Source of the DNA: Papio anubis
Lineage: Eukaryota > Chordata > Mammalia > Primates > Cercopithecidae
Length of the DNA stretch: 64,000 nt
NCBI RefSeq assembly: GCF_008728515.1
Contig: NC_044978.1
Coordinates: forward strand, 143,019,787 to 143,083,786
Direction of reading: 5' to 3'
The translations under genes were made by a program, and so were the position numbers. Below, one piece after another: positions 1-10,248 of this stretch. Under the pieces are notes generated by a model. The model was not told where the DNA came from, made no database searches, and saw only the letters and a list, made by a program, of their open reading frames with translations. Each line of letters begins with the position of its first letter. Position 1 is the stretch's first letter.

Positions 1-342
1 CAGTATTTGATGCTGAGTTGACTTTTAGGTTATGCTTATTAAGACATATCTGTACTTTTTCTCATAAAGTAAAATTAATCCATGCTACTCTACATTTTGT
101 TAATTGTTTAAATTCTCCATTCAGATTTTTAAGTGCTTATTAAATATCTGACCACAACCTGGGAGAAACACTTTGCTTTCATTATTCATCTGCTCAAAAA
201 TATTCAGTATGTTAACAGTATTTACAGTATGAAGTCATCCTCCATAACAAGGTATTCCAGTGTTCCTATCATATGTCTTTAGTTCTTAAACACTTTCTTC
301 TAGGATTACATTCTTGGTCTCCAAGAGTTTGGGCTGACTTAT
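1..342. other. AT-rich sequence, nothing recognised
   Basis: I see no open reading frame of note, no known repeat and no RNA gene here. The stretch is ordinary AT-rich mammalian DNA that ends where an LTR-like repeat begins. Confidence 0.6.
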
Positions 343-705
343 TCTCATCCCCTCAAATTCATATGTTGAAAGCCTAACACCCAATACCACATAATGTGGC
401 TGTATTTGGAATTGGAATCTATAATGAGGTAATTACGTTAAAATGGGGTCATTAGAGGAGACCCTTATCCCGTATGTCCTTATAAGAAGAGGAGATAAGG
501 ACAGAGAGACATCTCTGTGAGGACGTACCAAGGAGGCAGCATTTCTACACCAAAGAGAGGCCTCAAAGGAAATGAGGCTTGCCAATACCTTGATCTTGAA
601 TTTCTAGCCTCCGGAACTAATAGAAAATACATTTCTGTTGCTTAAACCTCTCAGTCTGTGGTATTATATTGTGAGATTTCTAGTAAACGAATGCAGCCAG
701 CTTTA
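343..705 (+). repeat. Old LTR-like interspersed repeat (MaLR/MLT-type)
   Basis: The block starts near CCCCTCAAATTCATATG and ends near a GTCTGTGGTATTATATTG motif. In between are TGTCCTTATAAGAAGAGG and a CTTGATCTTGAATTTC stretch. I know this order from a common mammalian LTR-like repeat. It is diverged and has small deletions, as expected for an old copy. I have not fixed the subfamily. A fragment of the same family appears on the minus strand at 38510-38640. Confidence 0.6.
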
Positions 706-1084
706 AAGATAATTAAAATTTTTCCAAAAACATTTGTCACTGATGGAATATTTATTGAACATTTACTAATGCCAAATATATTTTACTTTACACACATACA
801 AAAAAAATGAAAGGAGATTATTATTATCCTCATTTTAATGATATTAGCACTTTGCCCTAAATTATATGGTTTGTTAACACTGGTTACACCGTTTGAATTT
901 TGCTTATATCTTACAGTATTCTACCTTCCTGATAGTGAATGTTTACACTCCTACCTACTTCAGCTTATTTTATTTTCAACAGCCCTGGTTTTTAGTCTCC
1001 TGTTTCAGGGTTTTGCTCACTATACAAAATTTTCTATATCTGACATCTTCAATGTCAAAATTAGAGTAAATTTAAGCACAAAAT

Positions 1085-1285
1085 CAGTACAATGGAAAGA
1101 GAACAGACCCGGATATAAATCTTCAATGTACCAATCAATAGTTGTGTGACGTGAATCCACTTAACCTCTCTGGGCCTTGTACTTTCATTTGAGGAATGGA
1201 GTTACACCTAATCGGAGGGCTCTTTTGGGGTTTGATGTAAAGTCTGTGCACAGTACGTGATTTGTAACAGGCTCTTAAATATATC
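1085..1285 (+). repeat. MIR SINE
   Basis: The core reads like the MIR consensus in the plus direction: a 'tgtgtgac ... cacttaacctctctgggcc' motif, then 'tttgaggaatgga' and 'agtctgtgcacagtac'. MIR is an old tRNA-derived SINE shared by mammals. The copy is diverged and truncated. The stretch just upstream (about 740-1080) also has weak MIR-like pieces that I cannot place firmly. Confidence 0.65.
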
Positions 1286-2157
1286 AATTGGATGATAAAT
1301 AGCCTTTAACATAAAATCTGTGGCTGTATCACAAGACTTTCTATTTTTGTATGATTCCATATGAATAGAATTTTAAGGTTCTTTTTCAAAAATCTAATAT
1401 TGCCAAGTCCCGACAATTAAAAATTTATTGTTTGCATGGTAATATCAACTCTAGCAAAGCAAACGATTCTTTGGATCAGTATTCTCAGCTAAGAATTGTT
1501 TTCTTCATTAGGTGCTGCTGAACAGATAATCAATCATGAAATTATTGAGAGCAAGAATTGTTGCTAACCCAAGCTGACAGACAACATAAGCCAAAGTAAA
1601 GAATTATTAAGAAAAAAATCTACTCTTCATTATTACTTCATTTGTTGATTCATTCACTCAATCAGTAGTAAATGAATGACTAATGTGTGCAAAGTACTGA
1701 GATGATGCAGATGTTACAAAGATTCATCAAGGACAACATTAATAAAAAATATCAAAATGATTAATACAAGATAAAAAATGAAATTTTCTATTCTAAAATG
1801 ACACAAAAAGTCCTGAGTCTTGAGATTGCCCCCAGTGAAGAAATTATTTTTTTTACTGACTTTACTAGGGCAGACAATATAGAGGATACATAATTTAAAC
1901 TGAATTATAAAAGATGAACAATGTTTAGACCTTAAGAAAACAGAAGCGTGGGAGAAATAAAGCATGTTTTTAATGAAGATGGGGAAGCACTGGGCATATA
2001 CACAATAACTCAGTAAGTCTGTAGTTCTTTTTAGCAATAATGTAGCTTTCCTGACAATAAATATTTGAAAATACACTTGGAAATCATGAGTGTCTTGCAT
2101 AGCAAATTAAGAAGCCTTGGTACATTTGAAAATATGGAGATTAATTATAGTGTGTGT

Positions 2158-2158
<1 letters not shown>
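1286..2158. other. Unclassified AT-rich stretch with a weak L2/MIR-like tail
   Basis: Around 1625-1735 the sequence has a TTGATTCATTCACTCAATC motif followed by 'gtgtgcaaagtactgagatgatgcagatg'-type order, recalling the end of L2 or MIR elements. The rest is not recognised. A 128-codon open frame on the minus strand (1714-2100) is low-complexity and hydrophobic and has no features of a gene. Confidence 0.4.

Positions 2159-2188
<30 letters not shown>
2159..2188. repeat. 30-bp poly(T) run
   Basis: This is an uninterrupted run of 30 T that follows a short TG run. On the minus strand it would be a long, pure poly(A) tail. No Alu or L1 body lies next to it. Long pure A tails usually mark recent retrotransposition, so the adjoining 2189-2555 sequence is a candidate retrocopy on the minus strand. 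Confidence 0.9.
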
Positions 2189-2190
<2 letters not shown>

Positions 2191-2465
2191 CAAGGAGGCA
2201 TTACTCAATCAAAGCTGTGTGACATTTCTTTAAATAACTCATTATCCAATCCACTTCAGCAAGGGGCAAGGCTTGCCTGACATATGAGCTACAAATCGAT
2301 ATTTCTCTGGCTCTGCACCCAATTTTGGTAAATGCAGACCCTTTAAAATTCCCCTAGACTGAATGCTTTAATCTTTTACCTATCGGTAGTATTTAGGAGT
2401 TCCATGAACTAGGCATAGACCGGAAAAAAATATAGGCCTTATGCACACAGAGGCAAACCCATGCA

Positions 2466-2501
2466 TGCACACACTCACACACAGGCACACACACCCTTCT
2501 T
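2466..2501. repeat. Imperfect CA microsatellite
   Basis: This is a short ACACAC-rich tract with interruptions (CACTCACACACAGGCACAC). It is a simple repeat with no further meaning visible. Confidence 0.8.
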
Positions 2502-2565
2502 TCATTACCTTTCTGTCATATTGTAAACTGTTTTTGTTTATAGAGAAAATGTTATATTAATTATA

Positions 2566-3700
2566 TTTTATAATTACCTTAAAACTAACATAAAATGCTT
2601 TATTAATGTTATATTACATTAATGCTATTACATCTTTGCTATAAATGGCATAGAATACTACTGAACATACATGTATGTGAGTATAACAATATTTCATGTA
2701 GGAAAGTTTCTGCTTGATATAAATAAAACACATGTCTTTGCTATTTTTTATATCAGACATCATTTAAGTTGGGAGCTGTCAATTAAAATACAGTAAAATG
2801 AAGCTGAAATTACTTTACATTTTAATTTCATTTAAAAAAATCTGATTGGACATCAAACGACAATATTTATAATATGACAAACTTTGCATGTCAATGGTAA
2901 TCTAAAGCCCCGGAGGCTGAAAAAGCTCCTCAGGTGTGTTCAACCTGAGAATATGTCACACTCATTGATATGTCTCAAGAGAAGATGTCTTGATTTAAAG
3001 GGGCTGGAAACTAAGGCTACCCTGAATCAAAACCTTCCTTGAAAGCATCCTACACAGGGTTAGGTATTGCATTTCCAATTATGAAACAAAGCTGTTCACA
3101 GTTGTGGAGACTTTGATACCATCACGAAATAGAAATGGATAAGTTTTTTTGTAGTATTTTTGCCCAGAAAGAAAAGATGCAGTGTCTGTGACAAACGATA
3201 CCAGCCATTTGTTTTCTAATATATAAGAGATCACTAAAGAATCAGTGATTCAGCATCAACAGAGAATCTGATAGTATATTAATGAAGGTCACTGAATGAT
3301 TAGCAAAGAATCAGCATGCAGCAACATGAAACTACTGAAATCTCTGTGCAGCCAACACATAGATTTCACCTCTTAAAATGGGATGACATCACTGGGAATT
3401 TCTGTTTGGAGAGCTCATTTAAAATCGTCAACATCTCCTTAAAATCCTTTGCTACTAAAATGTGTTAATTGAAAAGATATGTTTGATCCTCTTTTCAGAA
3501 ACAAAGCACCTGCAATGCTTACTAACACTGTTTTGCTGTTTGGGCAAAGAAGAACATGTAAATGAGTCCTGTTTCATAGAACAGTTGTCAAATCTCAGCC
3601 AAAGATTCTGCAAAAAAGCTTGGACTTTTGCTCTGAGACTTTAATTTCAATGGAGTTGCTGATCTCTTCTCTCTAAAGTGATCCGGGCGAGAATTAAAAG
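2566..3700. other. Unique AT-rich sequence, nothing recognised
   Basis: No repeat family, RNA gene or credible coding frame stands out. The 60-codon frame at 3462-3644 is within chance expectation for this composition. Confidence 0.55.
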
Positions 3701-3702
3701 CA

Positions 3703-4206
3703 GAGGCAGGGCACGGTGGCTCACGCCTGTAATCCCAGCACTTTGGGAGGCTGAGGCGGGCTGATCACGAAGTCAGGACACTGAGACCATCCTGGCTAAC
3801 TGGTGAAACCCCCTCTCTGCAGAAAATATTCAGCGGACACAGGAGAGACATCACACACGGGCCTGTGTGTGGAGGGGAGAGGGAGGGATAGCATTGGGAG
3901 ATATGCAATGTAAATGTGAGTTAATGGGTGCAGCACACCAACATAGGCATCTATACATATGTACTTGAACCTGCCTTGTGCTGTATCCACCTAGAACCTG
4001 GAAGTATAATTAAAAATAGCCAAGTGGTGGCGGGCGCCTGTAGTCCCAACTACTCGGGGCCAGCTGAGGCAGGAAGAATAAGTGAACCTGGGAGGCCGGA
4101 GCTTGCAGAGTGAGAACCCGAGGTCAGCATCACTGCACTGCACTCCAGCCTGGGAGAGAAGACTCTCATCTCAAAAAAAAAAAAAAAGAAAAAAAAGAAA
4201 AAAAAA
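3703..4206 (+). repeat. Alu element split by an L1 3' end
   Basis: The left part (3703 to about 3830) begins with the Alu head ('ggcagggcacggtggctcac') and runs to 'ggtgaaacccc'. The right part resumes near 4012 with 'ccaagtggtggcgggcgcctg' and ends in an A-rich tail (about 4173-4208). The middle is L1 3'-UTR sequence, annotated separately. A likely target duplication AAAAGCAGA flanks the Alu (near 3697 and in the tail end near 4204). The Alu is diverged, with several small indels. Confidence 0.85.
3834..4010 (+). mobile_element. L1 3'-end fragment nested in the Alu
   Basis: The piece contains the L1 3'-UTR order: GGACACAGGAGAGACATCAC, a G/A-rich tract, 'gcagcacaccaacat', 'tacatatgta' and a final 'agaacctggaagtataat' before an A-rich end. 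It replaces the A-rich linker between the two Alu monomers, a usual target for L1 integration. It has many small indels compared with other L1 tails here, for example the one at 37289-37536. Confidence 0.8.
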
Positions 4207-4748
4207 AAGCAGAAGATCAGGTTGCTTACCTGTGACAAAGAATGTTTTTTCACCTCTCAGTAAATAATTACTAAAGTCTTTGAATGAACCTCAGCTAGGT
4301 GTTTGACTATATTTTTGAATAAATAGGACATCTACCTCAAAATAATTTGATAAGAAGCAATTCATCCTAGGCTTCCTCTATTCAATGAAAATGGTCATAA
4401 AATGAAGTTTATCTTGTCTGCTTGATCTCTCTGAAAGGAGTATGTTAAAATGACCAATTACAATTTTTCATTAATCCATTGATCTCATGGTTCTGCAGAG
4501 TTGCTTAATACATTTTAAGTAAGTTTATACAAATTTATGATAAATACAATGTTTCATCCATTTTTCCTTTACAAAATACAATTTCTTCTTTGACCCTATT
4601 TTTTCTTATGCCATAAATTCTATTGTGATAATCATTAAGATTGTTACCTCTACTTTTATAATGATTTCTATTTAAGTGTTATGTTTCAAACGTTTTCTTA
4701 GGTATATTTTTATTTAAGAGAGAATCTTTGAAAATTATATTATTTTAA
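4207..4748. other. AT-rich flank, nothing recognised
   Basis: Plain AT-rich sequence between the Alu and the large L1. No features are supported. Confidence 0.6.
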
Positions 4749-4767
4749 AAATTAAAAGTATATTTCT
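4749..4767. repeat. Target-site duplication, left copy (19 bp)
   Basis: The sequence AAATTAAAAGTATATTTCT lies directly before the L1 tail and is repeated without mismatch at 10230-10248. A perfect 19-bp duplication is a normal product of L1 integration. It shows that everything between was delivered to this site as one insertion, whatever its internal order now looks like. Confidence 0.95.
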
Positions 4768-4984
4768 TTTTTATTATTATACTGTAAGTTCTAGGGTACA
4801 TGTGCACAACGTGCAGGTTTGTTACATATGTATACATGTGCCATGTTGGTGTGCTGCACCCACTAACTCGTCATTTACATTACGTATATCTCCTAATGCT
4901 ATCCTTCTTCCCTACACACACACACAATAGGACCCGGTGTGTGATGTTCCCCTTCCTGTGTCCAAGTGATCTCGTTGTGAAATT

Positions 4985-5910
4985 CCCACCTATGAGTGAG
5001 AACATGGGGTATTTGGTTTTCTGTTCTTGCAATAGCTTGCTGAGAATGATGGTTTCCAGCTGCATCCATGTCCCTACAAAGGACATGAGCTCATCCTTCT
5101 TTATGGCTGCATAGCATTCCATGTTGTATATGTGTCACATTTTCTTAATCCAGTCTGTCACTGATGGACATTTGGGTTGATTCCAAGTCTTTGCTATTGT
5201 GAATAGTGCCACAATAAATGTATGTGTGCATGTGTCTTTATAGCAGCATGACTTATAATCCTTTGGGTATATCCCGAGTAATGGGATGGCTGGGTCAAAT
5301 GGTACTTCTAGTTCTAGATGCTTGAGGAATTGCCACACTGTTTTCCACAATGGTTGAACTAGTTTACAGTCCCCCCAAGAGTGTAAAAGTGTTCCTGTTT
5401 CTCCACGTCCTCTCCAGCATCTTTTGTTTCCTGATTTTTTAATGATTGCCATTCTAACTGGTGTGAGATGGTGTCTCATTATGGTTTTGATTTGCTTTTC
5501 TCTGATGGTAAGAGATGACGAGCATTTTTTCATGTGTCTGTTGGTTACATGAATGTCTTCTTTTGAGAAATGTCTGTTCATATCCTTTGCCCACTTTTTG
5601 ATGGGGTTGTTTGTTTTTTCTTGTAAATTTGATTGAGTTCTTTATAGGTTCTTGATATTAGCCCCTTGTCAGATGAGTAGATTGCAAAAATTTTCTCCCA
5701 TTCTGTAGGTTGCCTGTTCACTCTGATGGTAGTTTCTTTTGCTGTGCAGCTCTTTAGTTTAATTAGATCCCATTTGTCAATTTTGGCTTTTGTTGCCGTT
5801 GCTTTTGGTGTTTTAGACATGAAGTCCTTGCCCATGCCTATGTCCTGAATGATATTCTCTAGGTTTTCTTCTAGGGTTTTTATGGTTTTAGGTCTAACAT
5901 TTAAGGTCTA
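4985..5910 (-). pseudogene. L1 ORF2 C-terminal remnant
   Basis: Minus-strand frames here give typical L1 ORF2p C-terminal peptides: VNRQPTEWEKIFAIYSS, KTVWQFLKHLELEVPFDP, DWIKKM and AAIKKDELMSFVGTWMQLE. These belong to the region after the reverse-transcriptase domain, including the cysteine-rich end (CCYKDTCTHTF). The coding path jumps frame several times, so it is a dead remnant. On the plus strand its right edge, near 5910, is fused abruptly to ORF1-side sequence. Confidence 0.9.
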
Positions 5911-5924
5911 ATATTGTTATGTGT

Positions 5925-6896
5925 GAACTTGATTCTGTACATTATGAGTATTAGCTAAGGTTCCATTTTCAGCTCACTAGTTGATGGCTAGTCAATTCTT
6001 CCTAGCATCGATGGACTTTACATTTTGACATGTTTTTGCAATGGCTGGTACCTGTTGTTCTTTTCCATGTTTAGTGCTTCCTTCAAGATCTCCTGTAGGG
6101 CAGTCCTGGTGGTGACAAAATCTCTAAGCATTAGCTTGTCTGTAAAGAATTTTATTTCTCCTTTACTTATGAAGCTTGGTTTGGCTGGATATGAAATTCT
6201 GGATTGAAAATTCTTTTCTTTAAGAATGTTGAATATTGGCCCCCACTCTCTTTTGGCTTGGAGAGTTTCTGCTGAGATATCTGCTATTAGTCTGATGGGC
6301 TTCCCTTTTAGTGTAACCCGACCTTTCTCTCTGGTTGCCCTTAACATTTTTTTCTTCATTTCAACATTGGTGAATCGGACAATTACATGACTTGGAGTTG
6401 CTCTTCTCGAGGAGTATCTTTGTGGCAGTCTCTGTATTTCCTGAATTTGAATGTTGGCTTGCCTTACCAGGTTGGGGAAGTTCTCCTGGATGATATCCTG
6501 AAGAGTGTTTTCCATCTCTTCTCGCTTCACTTCATTCATTTGATCTTCAATTGCTGATACTCTTTCTTCCAGTTGATCGAGTTGGTTACTGAAGCTTGTG
6601 CATTTGTCATGTAGTTCTTGTGTTATGGTTTTCATCTCTATCAGTTCTTTAAAGTCTCCTCTGCATTGATTATTCTAGTTTTCCATTCATCCATTCTTTT
6701 TTCAAGGTTTTTAATTTCTTTGCACAGGTTAAGTAGTTCCTCCTTTAGCTCTGAGAAGTTTGATTAGCTGAAGCCTTCTTCTCTCAACTTGTCAAAGTCA
6801 TTCTCCATCCAGCTTTATTCCATTGCTGGCAATGAGCTGCGTTCCTTTGGAGGGGGAGATGCGCTCCAATTTTTTGAATTTCCAACTTTTCTGCAC
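5925..6896 (-). pseudogene. L1 ORF1 remnant, copy A (left of the gap)
   Basis: The minus strand carries ORF1p, the RNA-binding chaperone of L1. There is a coiled-coil part (QLDQLEERVSAIEDQMNEV), the RRM region (IVRFTNVEMKKKMLRATREK) and a C-terminal domain ending in NRYQPLQKHVKM. The open part is 6018-6635. Compared with ORF1p as I know it, the segment between coiled coil and RRM is missing (about 40 residues), and a frameshift near 6650 breaks the N-terminal coiled coil. 6181-6896 matches 8466-9181 at a constant 2285-bp offset with about ten substitutions and no indels. Confidence 0.9.
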
Positions 6897-7249
6897 NNNN
6901 NNNNNNNNNNNNNNNNNNNNNNNNNNNNNNNNNNNNNNNNNNNNNNNNNNNNNNNNNNNNNNNNNNNNNNNNNNNNNNNNNNNNNNNNNNNNNNNNNNNN
7001 NNNNNNNNNNNNNNNNNNNNNNNNNNNNNNNNNNNNNNNNNNNNNNNNNNNNNNNNNNNNNNNNNNNNNNNNNNNNNNNNNNNNNNNNNNNNNNNNNNNN
7101 NNNNNNNNNNNNNNNNNNNNNNNNNNNNNNNNNNNNNNNNNNNNNNNNNNNNNNNNNNNNNNNNNNNNNNNNNNNNNNNNNNNNNNNNNNNNNNNNNNNN
7201 NNNNNNNNNNNNNNNNNNNNNNNNNNNNNNNNNNNNNNNNNNNNNNNNN
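6897..7249. other. Assembly gap, 353 N
   Basis: All bases are N. The gap lies inside the L1, where a near-identical ORF1 block flanks it at a distance. Frames that seem to cross it are not real. Confidence 1.
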
Positions 7250-8248
7250 TTGTTGTACTTCGTTCAGTTACGTATTGCTCTCTTGTTTCTCTAGTTCTTT
7301 TAATTGTGATGTTAGAGATTATCAATTTTAGATCTTTCCAGCTTTCATTTGGAGTGCTATAAATTTCCCTCTACACACTGCTTTAAATGCTTATCCCAGA
7401 GATTCTGGTATGTTGTATCATTGTTCTCATTGGTTCAAAGAATACCTTTATTTCTGCCTTCTTTCGCCTCTTGCCAGTAAGCATTCATGAGCACGTTGTT
7501 CAGTTTCTATGTAGCTGAGCGGTTTTGATTACATTCCTTAGTCCTGAGTTCTAGTTTGATTGCATGTGGTCTGAGAGAGCCAGTTTATTATAATTTCTGT
7601 TATCTTACATTTGCTGAGGAGTACTTTACTTCCAACTCTGTGGTCAATTTTGGAATAAGTGCGATGTGGTGCTGAAAAGCATGTATATTATGTTGATTTG
7701 GGGTGGAGAGTTCTGTGAGTATACAATAAGTGAGCTTGGTGCAGAGTTGAGTTAATTCCTGGGAATATGTATTTAATTTTCTGTCTTGTTGATGTGTCTA
7801 ATGTTGACAGTGGGGTGTTCAAGTCTCCCATTATTATTGTATAGAGTCCTAAGTCTCTTTGTAATCTCTAGGACTTGCTTTATGAATCTATGGGTGCTCC
7901 TGTATTGGATTGCCTACATATGGCAAATTAGCTCTTCCTGATGAATTGATCCCTTTACCATTATGTAATGGCCTTCTTGTGTCTCTGATCTTTGATGGTT
8001 TAAATCTGTTTTATCAGAGACTAGGATTGTAACCCTGCTTTTTGTTTTTCCATTTGTGAGTGATCTTCCTCCTTCCCTTTATTTGAGCCTATGTGTGTCT
8101 CTGCATGTGAGATGGGTCTCTTGAATACAACAAACTGATGAGTCTTAACTCTATCAATTTACTTGATCTGTGTCTTTTAATTGGAACATTTAGTCCATTT
8201 ACATTTAAGGTTAATATTGTTATGTGAACTTAGGTTCTGTCATTATGA
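7250..8248 (-). pseudogene. L1 ORF2 N-terminal (endonuclease) remnant
   Basis: The plus-strand sequence is the complement of the start of L1 ORF2, which encodes the apurinic-type endonuclease that nicks target DNA. Recognisable landmarks are CTGTGGTCAATTTTGGAATA, GTTGACAGTGGGGTGTTCAA, CCTTTACCATTATGTAATGG and TTATCAGAGACTAGGATTG. Many one-base insertions and deletions leave no long frame. Such a high indel rate beside a gap may be sequencing error as much as decay. Confidence 0.85.
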
Positions 8249-9195
8249 TATTAGCTGGTTATTTTAACTCACTAGTTGATGCAGTTTCTTCCCTAGCATC
8301 GTGGGACTTTATTTGACATGTTTTGCAATGGCTGAGTACCTGTTGTTCCTTTCCATATTTAGTGCTTCCTTCAGTATCTCTTGGGGCAGGCCTGGTGGTG
8401 ACAAAATATCCTAGCATTTGCTTGTCTGTAAAAGTTTTATTTCTCCTTCACTTGTGAAACTCATTTTGGCTGGATATGAAATTCTGGATTGAAAATTCTT
8501 TTCTTTAAGAATGTTGAATATTGGCCCCCACTCTCTTTTGGCTTGGAGAGTTTCTGCTGAGATATCTGCTATTAGTCTGATGGGCTTCCCTTTTTGTGTA
8601 ACCCGACCTTTCTCTCTGGTTGCCCTTAACATTTTTTTCTTCATTTCAACATTGGTGAATCTGACAATTACATGACTTGGAGTTGCTCTTCTCAAGGAGT
8701 ATCTTTGTGGCAGTCTCTGTATTTCCTGAATTTGAATGTTGGCCTGCCTTACTAGGTTGGGGAAGTTCTCCTGGATGATATCCTGCAGAGTGTTTTCCAT
8801 CTCTTCTCACTTCACTTCATTCATTTGATCTTCAATTGCTGATACTCTTTCTTCCAGTTGATCGAGTTGGTTACTGAAGCTTGTGCATTTGTCATGTAGT
8901 TCTTGTGTTATGGTTTTCATCTCTATCAGTTCTTTAAAGTCTCCTCTGCATTGATTATTCTAGTTTTCCATTCATCCATTCTTTTTTCAAGGTTTTTAAT
9001 TTCTTTGCACAGGTTAAGTAGTTCCTCCTTTAGCTCTGAGAAGTTTGATTGGCTGAAGCCTTCTTCTCTCAACTTGTCAAAGTCATTCTCCATCCAGCTT
9101 TATTCCGTTGCTGGCAATGAGCTGTGTTCCTTTGGAGGGGGAGATGCGCTCCAATTTTTTGAATTTCCAACTTTTCTGCACTGCTTTTTCTCCAT
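8249..9195 (-). pseudogene. L1 ORF1 remnant, copy B (right of the gap)
   Basis: This copy lies in the correct position next to the L1 5' UTR. Its start codon would be at 9193-9195 (plus-strand CAT in 'ttctccatctttg'). The encoded order is an N-terminal region, coiled coil, RRM (IVRFTNVEMKKKMLRATREK) and C-terminal domain. It shares with copy A the missing linker between coiled coil and RRM and the frameshift in the coiled coil (near 8935). Its C-terminal third (8260-8465) has extra indels not seen in copy A. Confidence 0.9.
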
Positions 9196-10229
9196 CTTTG
9201 TTGTTTTATCTGCCATTGGTCTTTGATGGTGGTGACGTACTGATGGGGTTTTGGTGTGTGTCCTTTCTGTTTGTTAGTTTTCCTTCTAACAGCCAGGATC
9301 CTCAGCTGTAGGTCTGTTGGAGTTTGTTTGAGGTCCACTCCAGACTCTGTTTTCCTGGGTATCAGTAGCAGAGGCTGCAGAAGATAAAATATTGCTGAGC
9401 GGTGAGTGTTGCTGTCTGGTTCTTGCTCTAGAAGCTTCGTCTCAGGGGTGTACCCTGCCATGTGAGGTGTGAGGTGTCAGTCTGCACCTAGTGGGGGAAG
9501 TCTCCCAGTTAGGCTACTGAGGGGTCAGGGACCCACTTGAGCAGGCAGTCTGTCCGTTCTTTGATCTCAAACTCAATGCTGGGAGATCCACTGCTCTCTG
9601 CAAAGCTGTCAGATGGGGCATTTACCTCTGCTGAAGTTTCTGCTGCTTTTTCTTTAGCTATGCCCTGTTTCCAGAGGAGGAGTCTATAGAGGCACACCAG
9701 CCTCCTTGAGCTGTGGTGGGTTCCACCCAATTCAAGCTGCCCAGACGGCTTTGTTTACCTACTTAAGCCTCAGCAATGGCGGGTGGCCCTCCCCCGGCCT
9801 TGCTGCAGCCTTGCAGTTAGATCTCAGACTGCTGTGCTAGCAATGAGGGAGGCTCCGTGGGCATGGGACCCTCTGGGCCAGGTGTGGGATACAATCTCCT
9901 GGTGTGCCGTTTGCTAAGACCCTTGGTAAAGTGCAGTATTAGAGTGGGAGTTACCTAATTTTCCAGGTGTTGTGTGTCTCAATTTCCTTTAGCTAGGAAA
10001 AGGAATTCCCTTCCCCCTTGCACTTCCCATGTGAAGCAATGACTTGCCCTGCTTCATCTCTTGCTGGTTGGGCTGCACTCGTGGACTAGCACCAACTGTC
10101 TGACACACCCCAGTGAGATGAACCCGGTACCTCAGTTGAAAATGCAGCAATCACCTGTCTTCTGTGTCGCTCACGCTGGGAGCTGTTGGCTGGAGCTATT
10201 CCTATTTGGCCATCTTGGGGCACACCCTC
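9196..10229 (-). promoter_or_regulatory. L1 5' UTR with internal promoter
   Basis: About 1 kb of GC-richer sequence reads, on the minus strand, as the L1 5' UTR. Landmarks on the plus strand are CAGGTGTGGGATACAATCTC, CAGACTGCTGTGCTAGCAAT, GAGATGAACCCGGTACCTCA and GCTCACGCTGGGAGCTGT. In L1 this region is an RNA polymerase II promoter. A YY1-type site (CAAGATGGCC on the minus strand, 10208-10217) sits at the 5' edge, where it normally positions transcription start. The edge itself is variant (GTGTGCCCC rather than the usual G-rich start). Confidence 0.85.
10208..10217 (-). promoter_or_regulatory. YY1-type site at the L1 5' end
   Basis: The minus strand reads CAAGATGGCC, which matches the YY1 site kept at the start of human L1 5' UTRs. 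It marks the 5' boundary of the element, about 12 bp from the target duplication. Confidence 0.8.
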
Positions 10230-10248
10230 AAATTAAAAGTATATTTCT
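10230..10248. repeat. Target-site duplication, right copy (19 bp)
   Basis: Identical to 4749-4767. Together they define the L1 boundaries. Confidence 0.95.

Larger units (their letters stand above)
4768..10229 (-). mobile_element. Full-length L1 retrotransposon, internally scrambled
   Basis: Read on the minus strand, the element starts with an L1 5' end next to 10229 (a GGCC ATCTT box on the plus strand). It continues through a 5' UTR, ORF1, the endonuclease end of ORF2, and finally the ORF2 C-terminus and 3' UTR at 4768-5910. A perfect 19-bp target duplication bounds it. The interior departs from the normal order: a second ORF1 block (about 5925-6896) and 353 N lie between the ORF2 C-terminal and endonuclease parts, and the reverse-transcriptase segment is absent. 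Its reading frames are broken, so it cannot encode working ORF1p or ORF2p as assembled. The intact duplication and retained 5' UTR suggest a fairly young, primate-lineage L1PA-type insertion. Confidence 0.93.

Noticed and set aside
838..1149. 103-codon frame on the plus strand
   Set aside because: It is hydrophobic in one half, overlaps the MIR at 1085-1285 and shows no gene signals.
6018..6635. 205-codon frame as a host gene
   Set aside because: The peptide is L1 ORF1p (coiled coil, RRM, C-terminal domain) with a deleted linker and a broken N-terminus.
6789..7362. Three long open frames crossing the N run
   Set aside because: They consist mostly of unknown residues. The real sequence on either side is L1.
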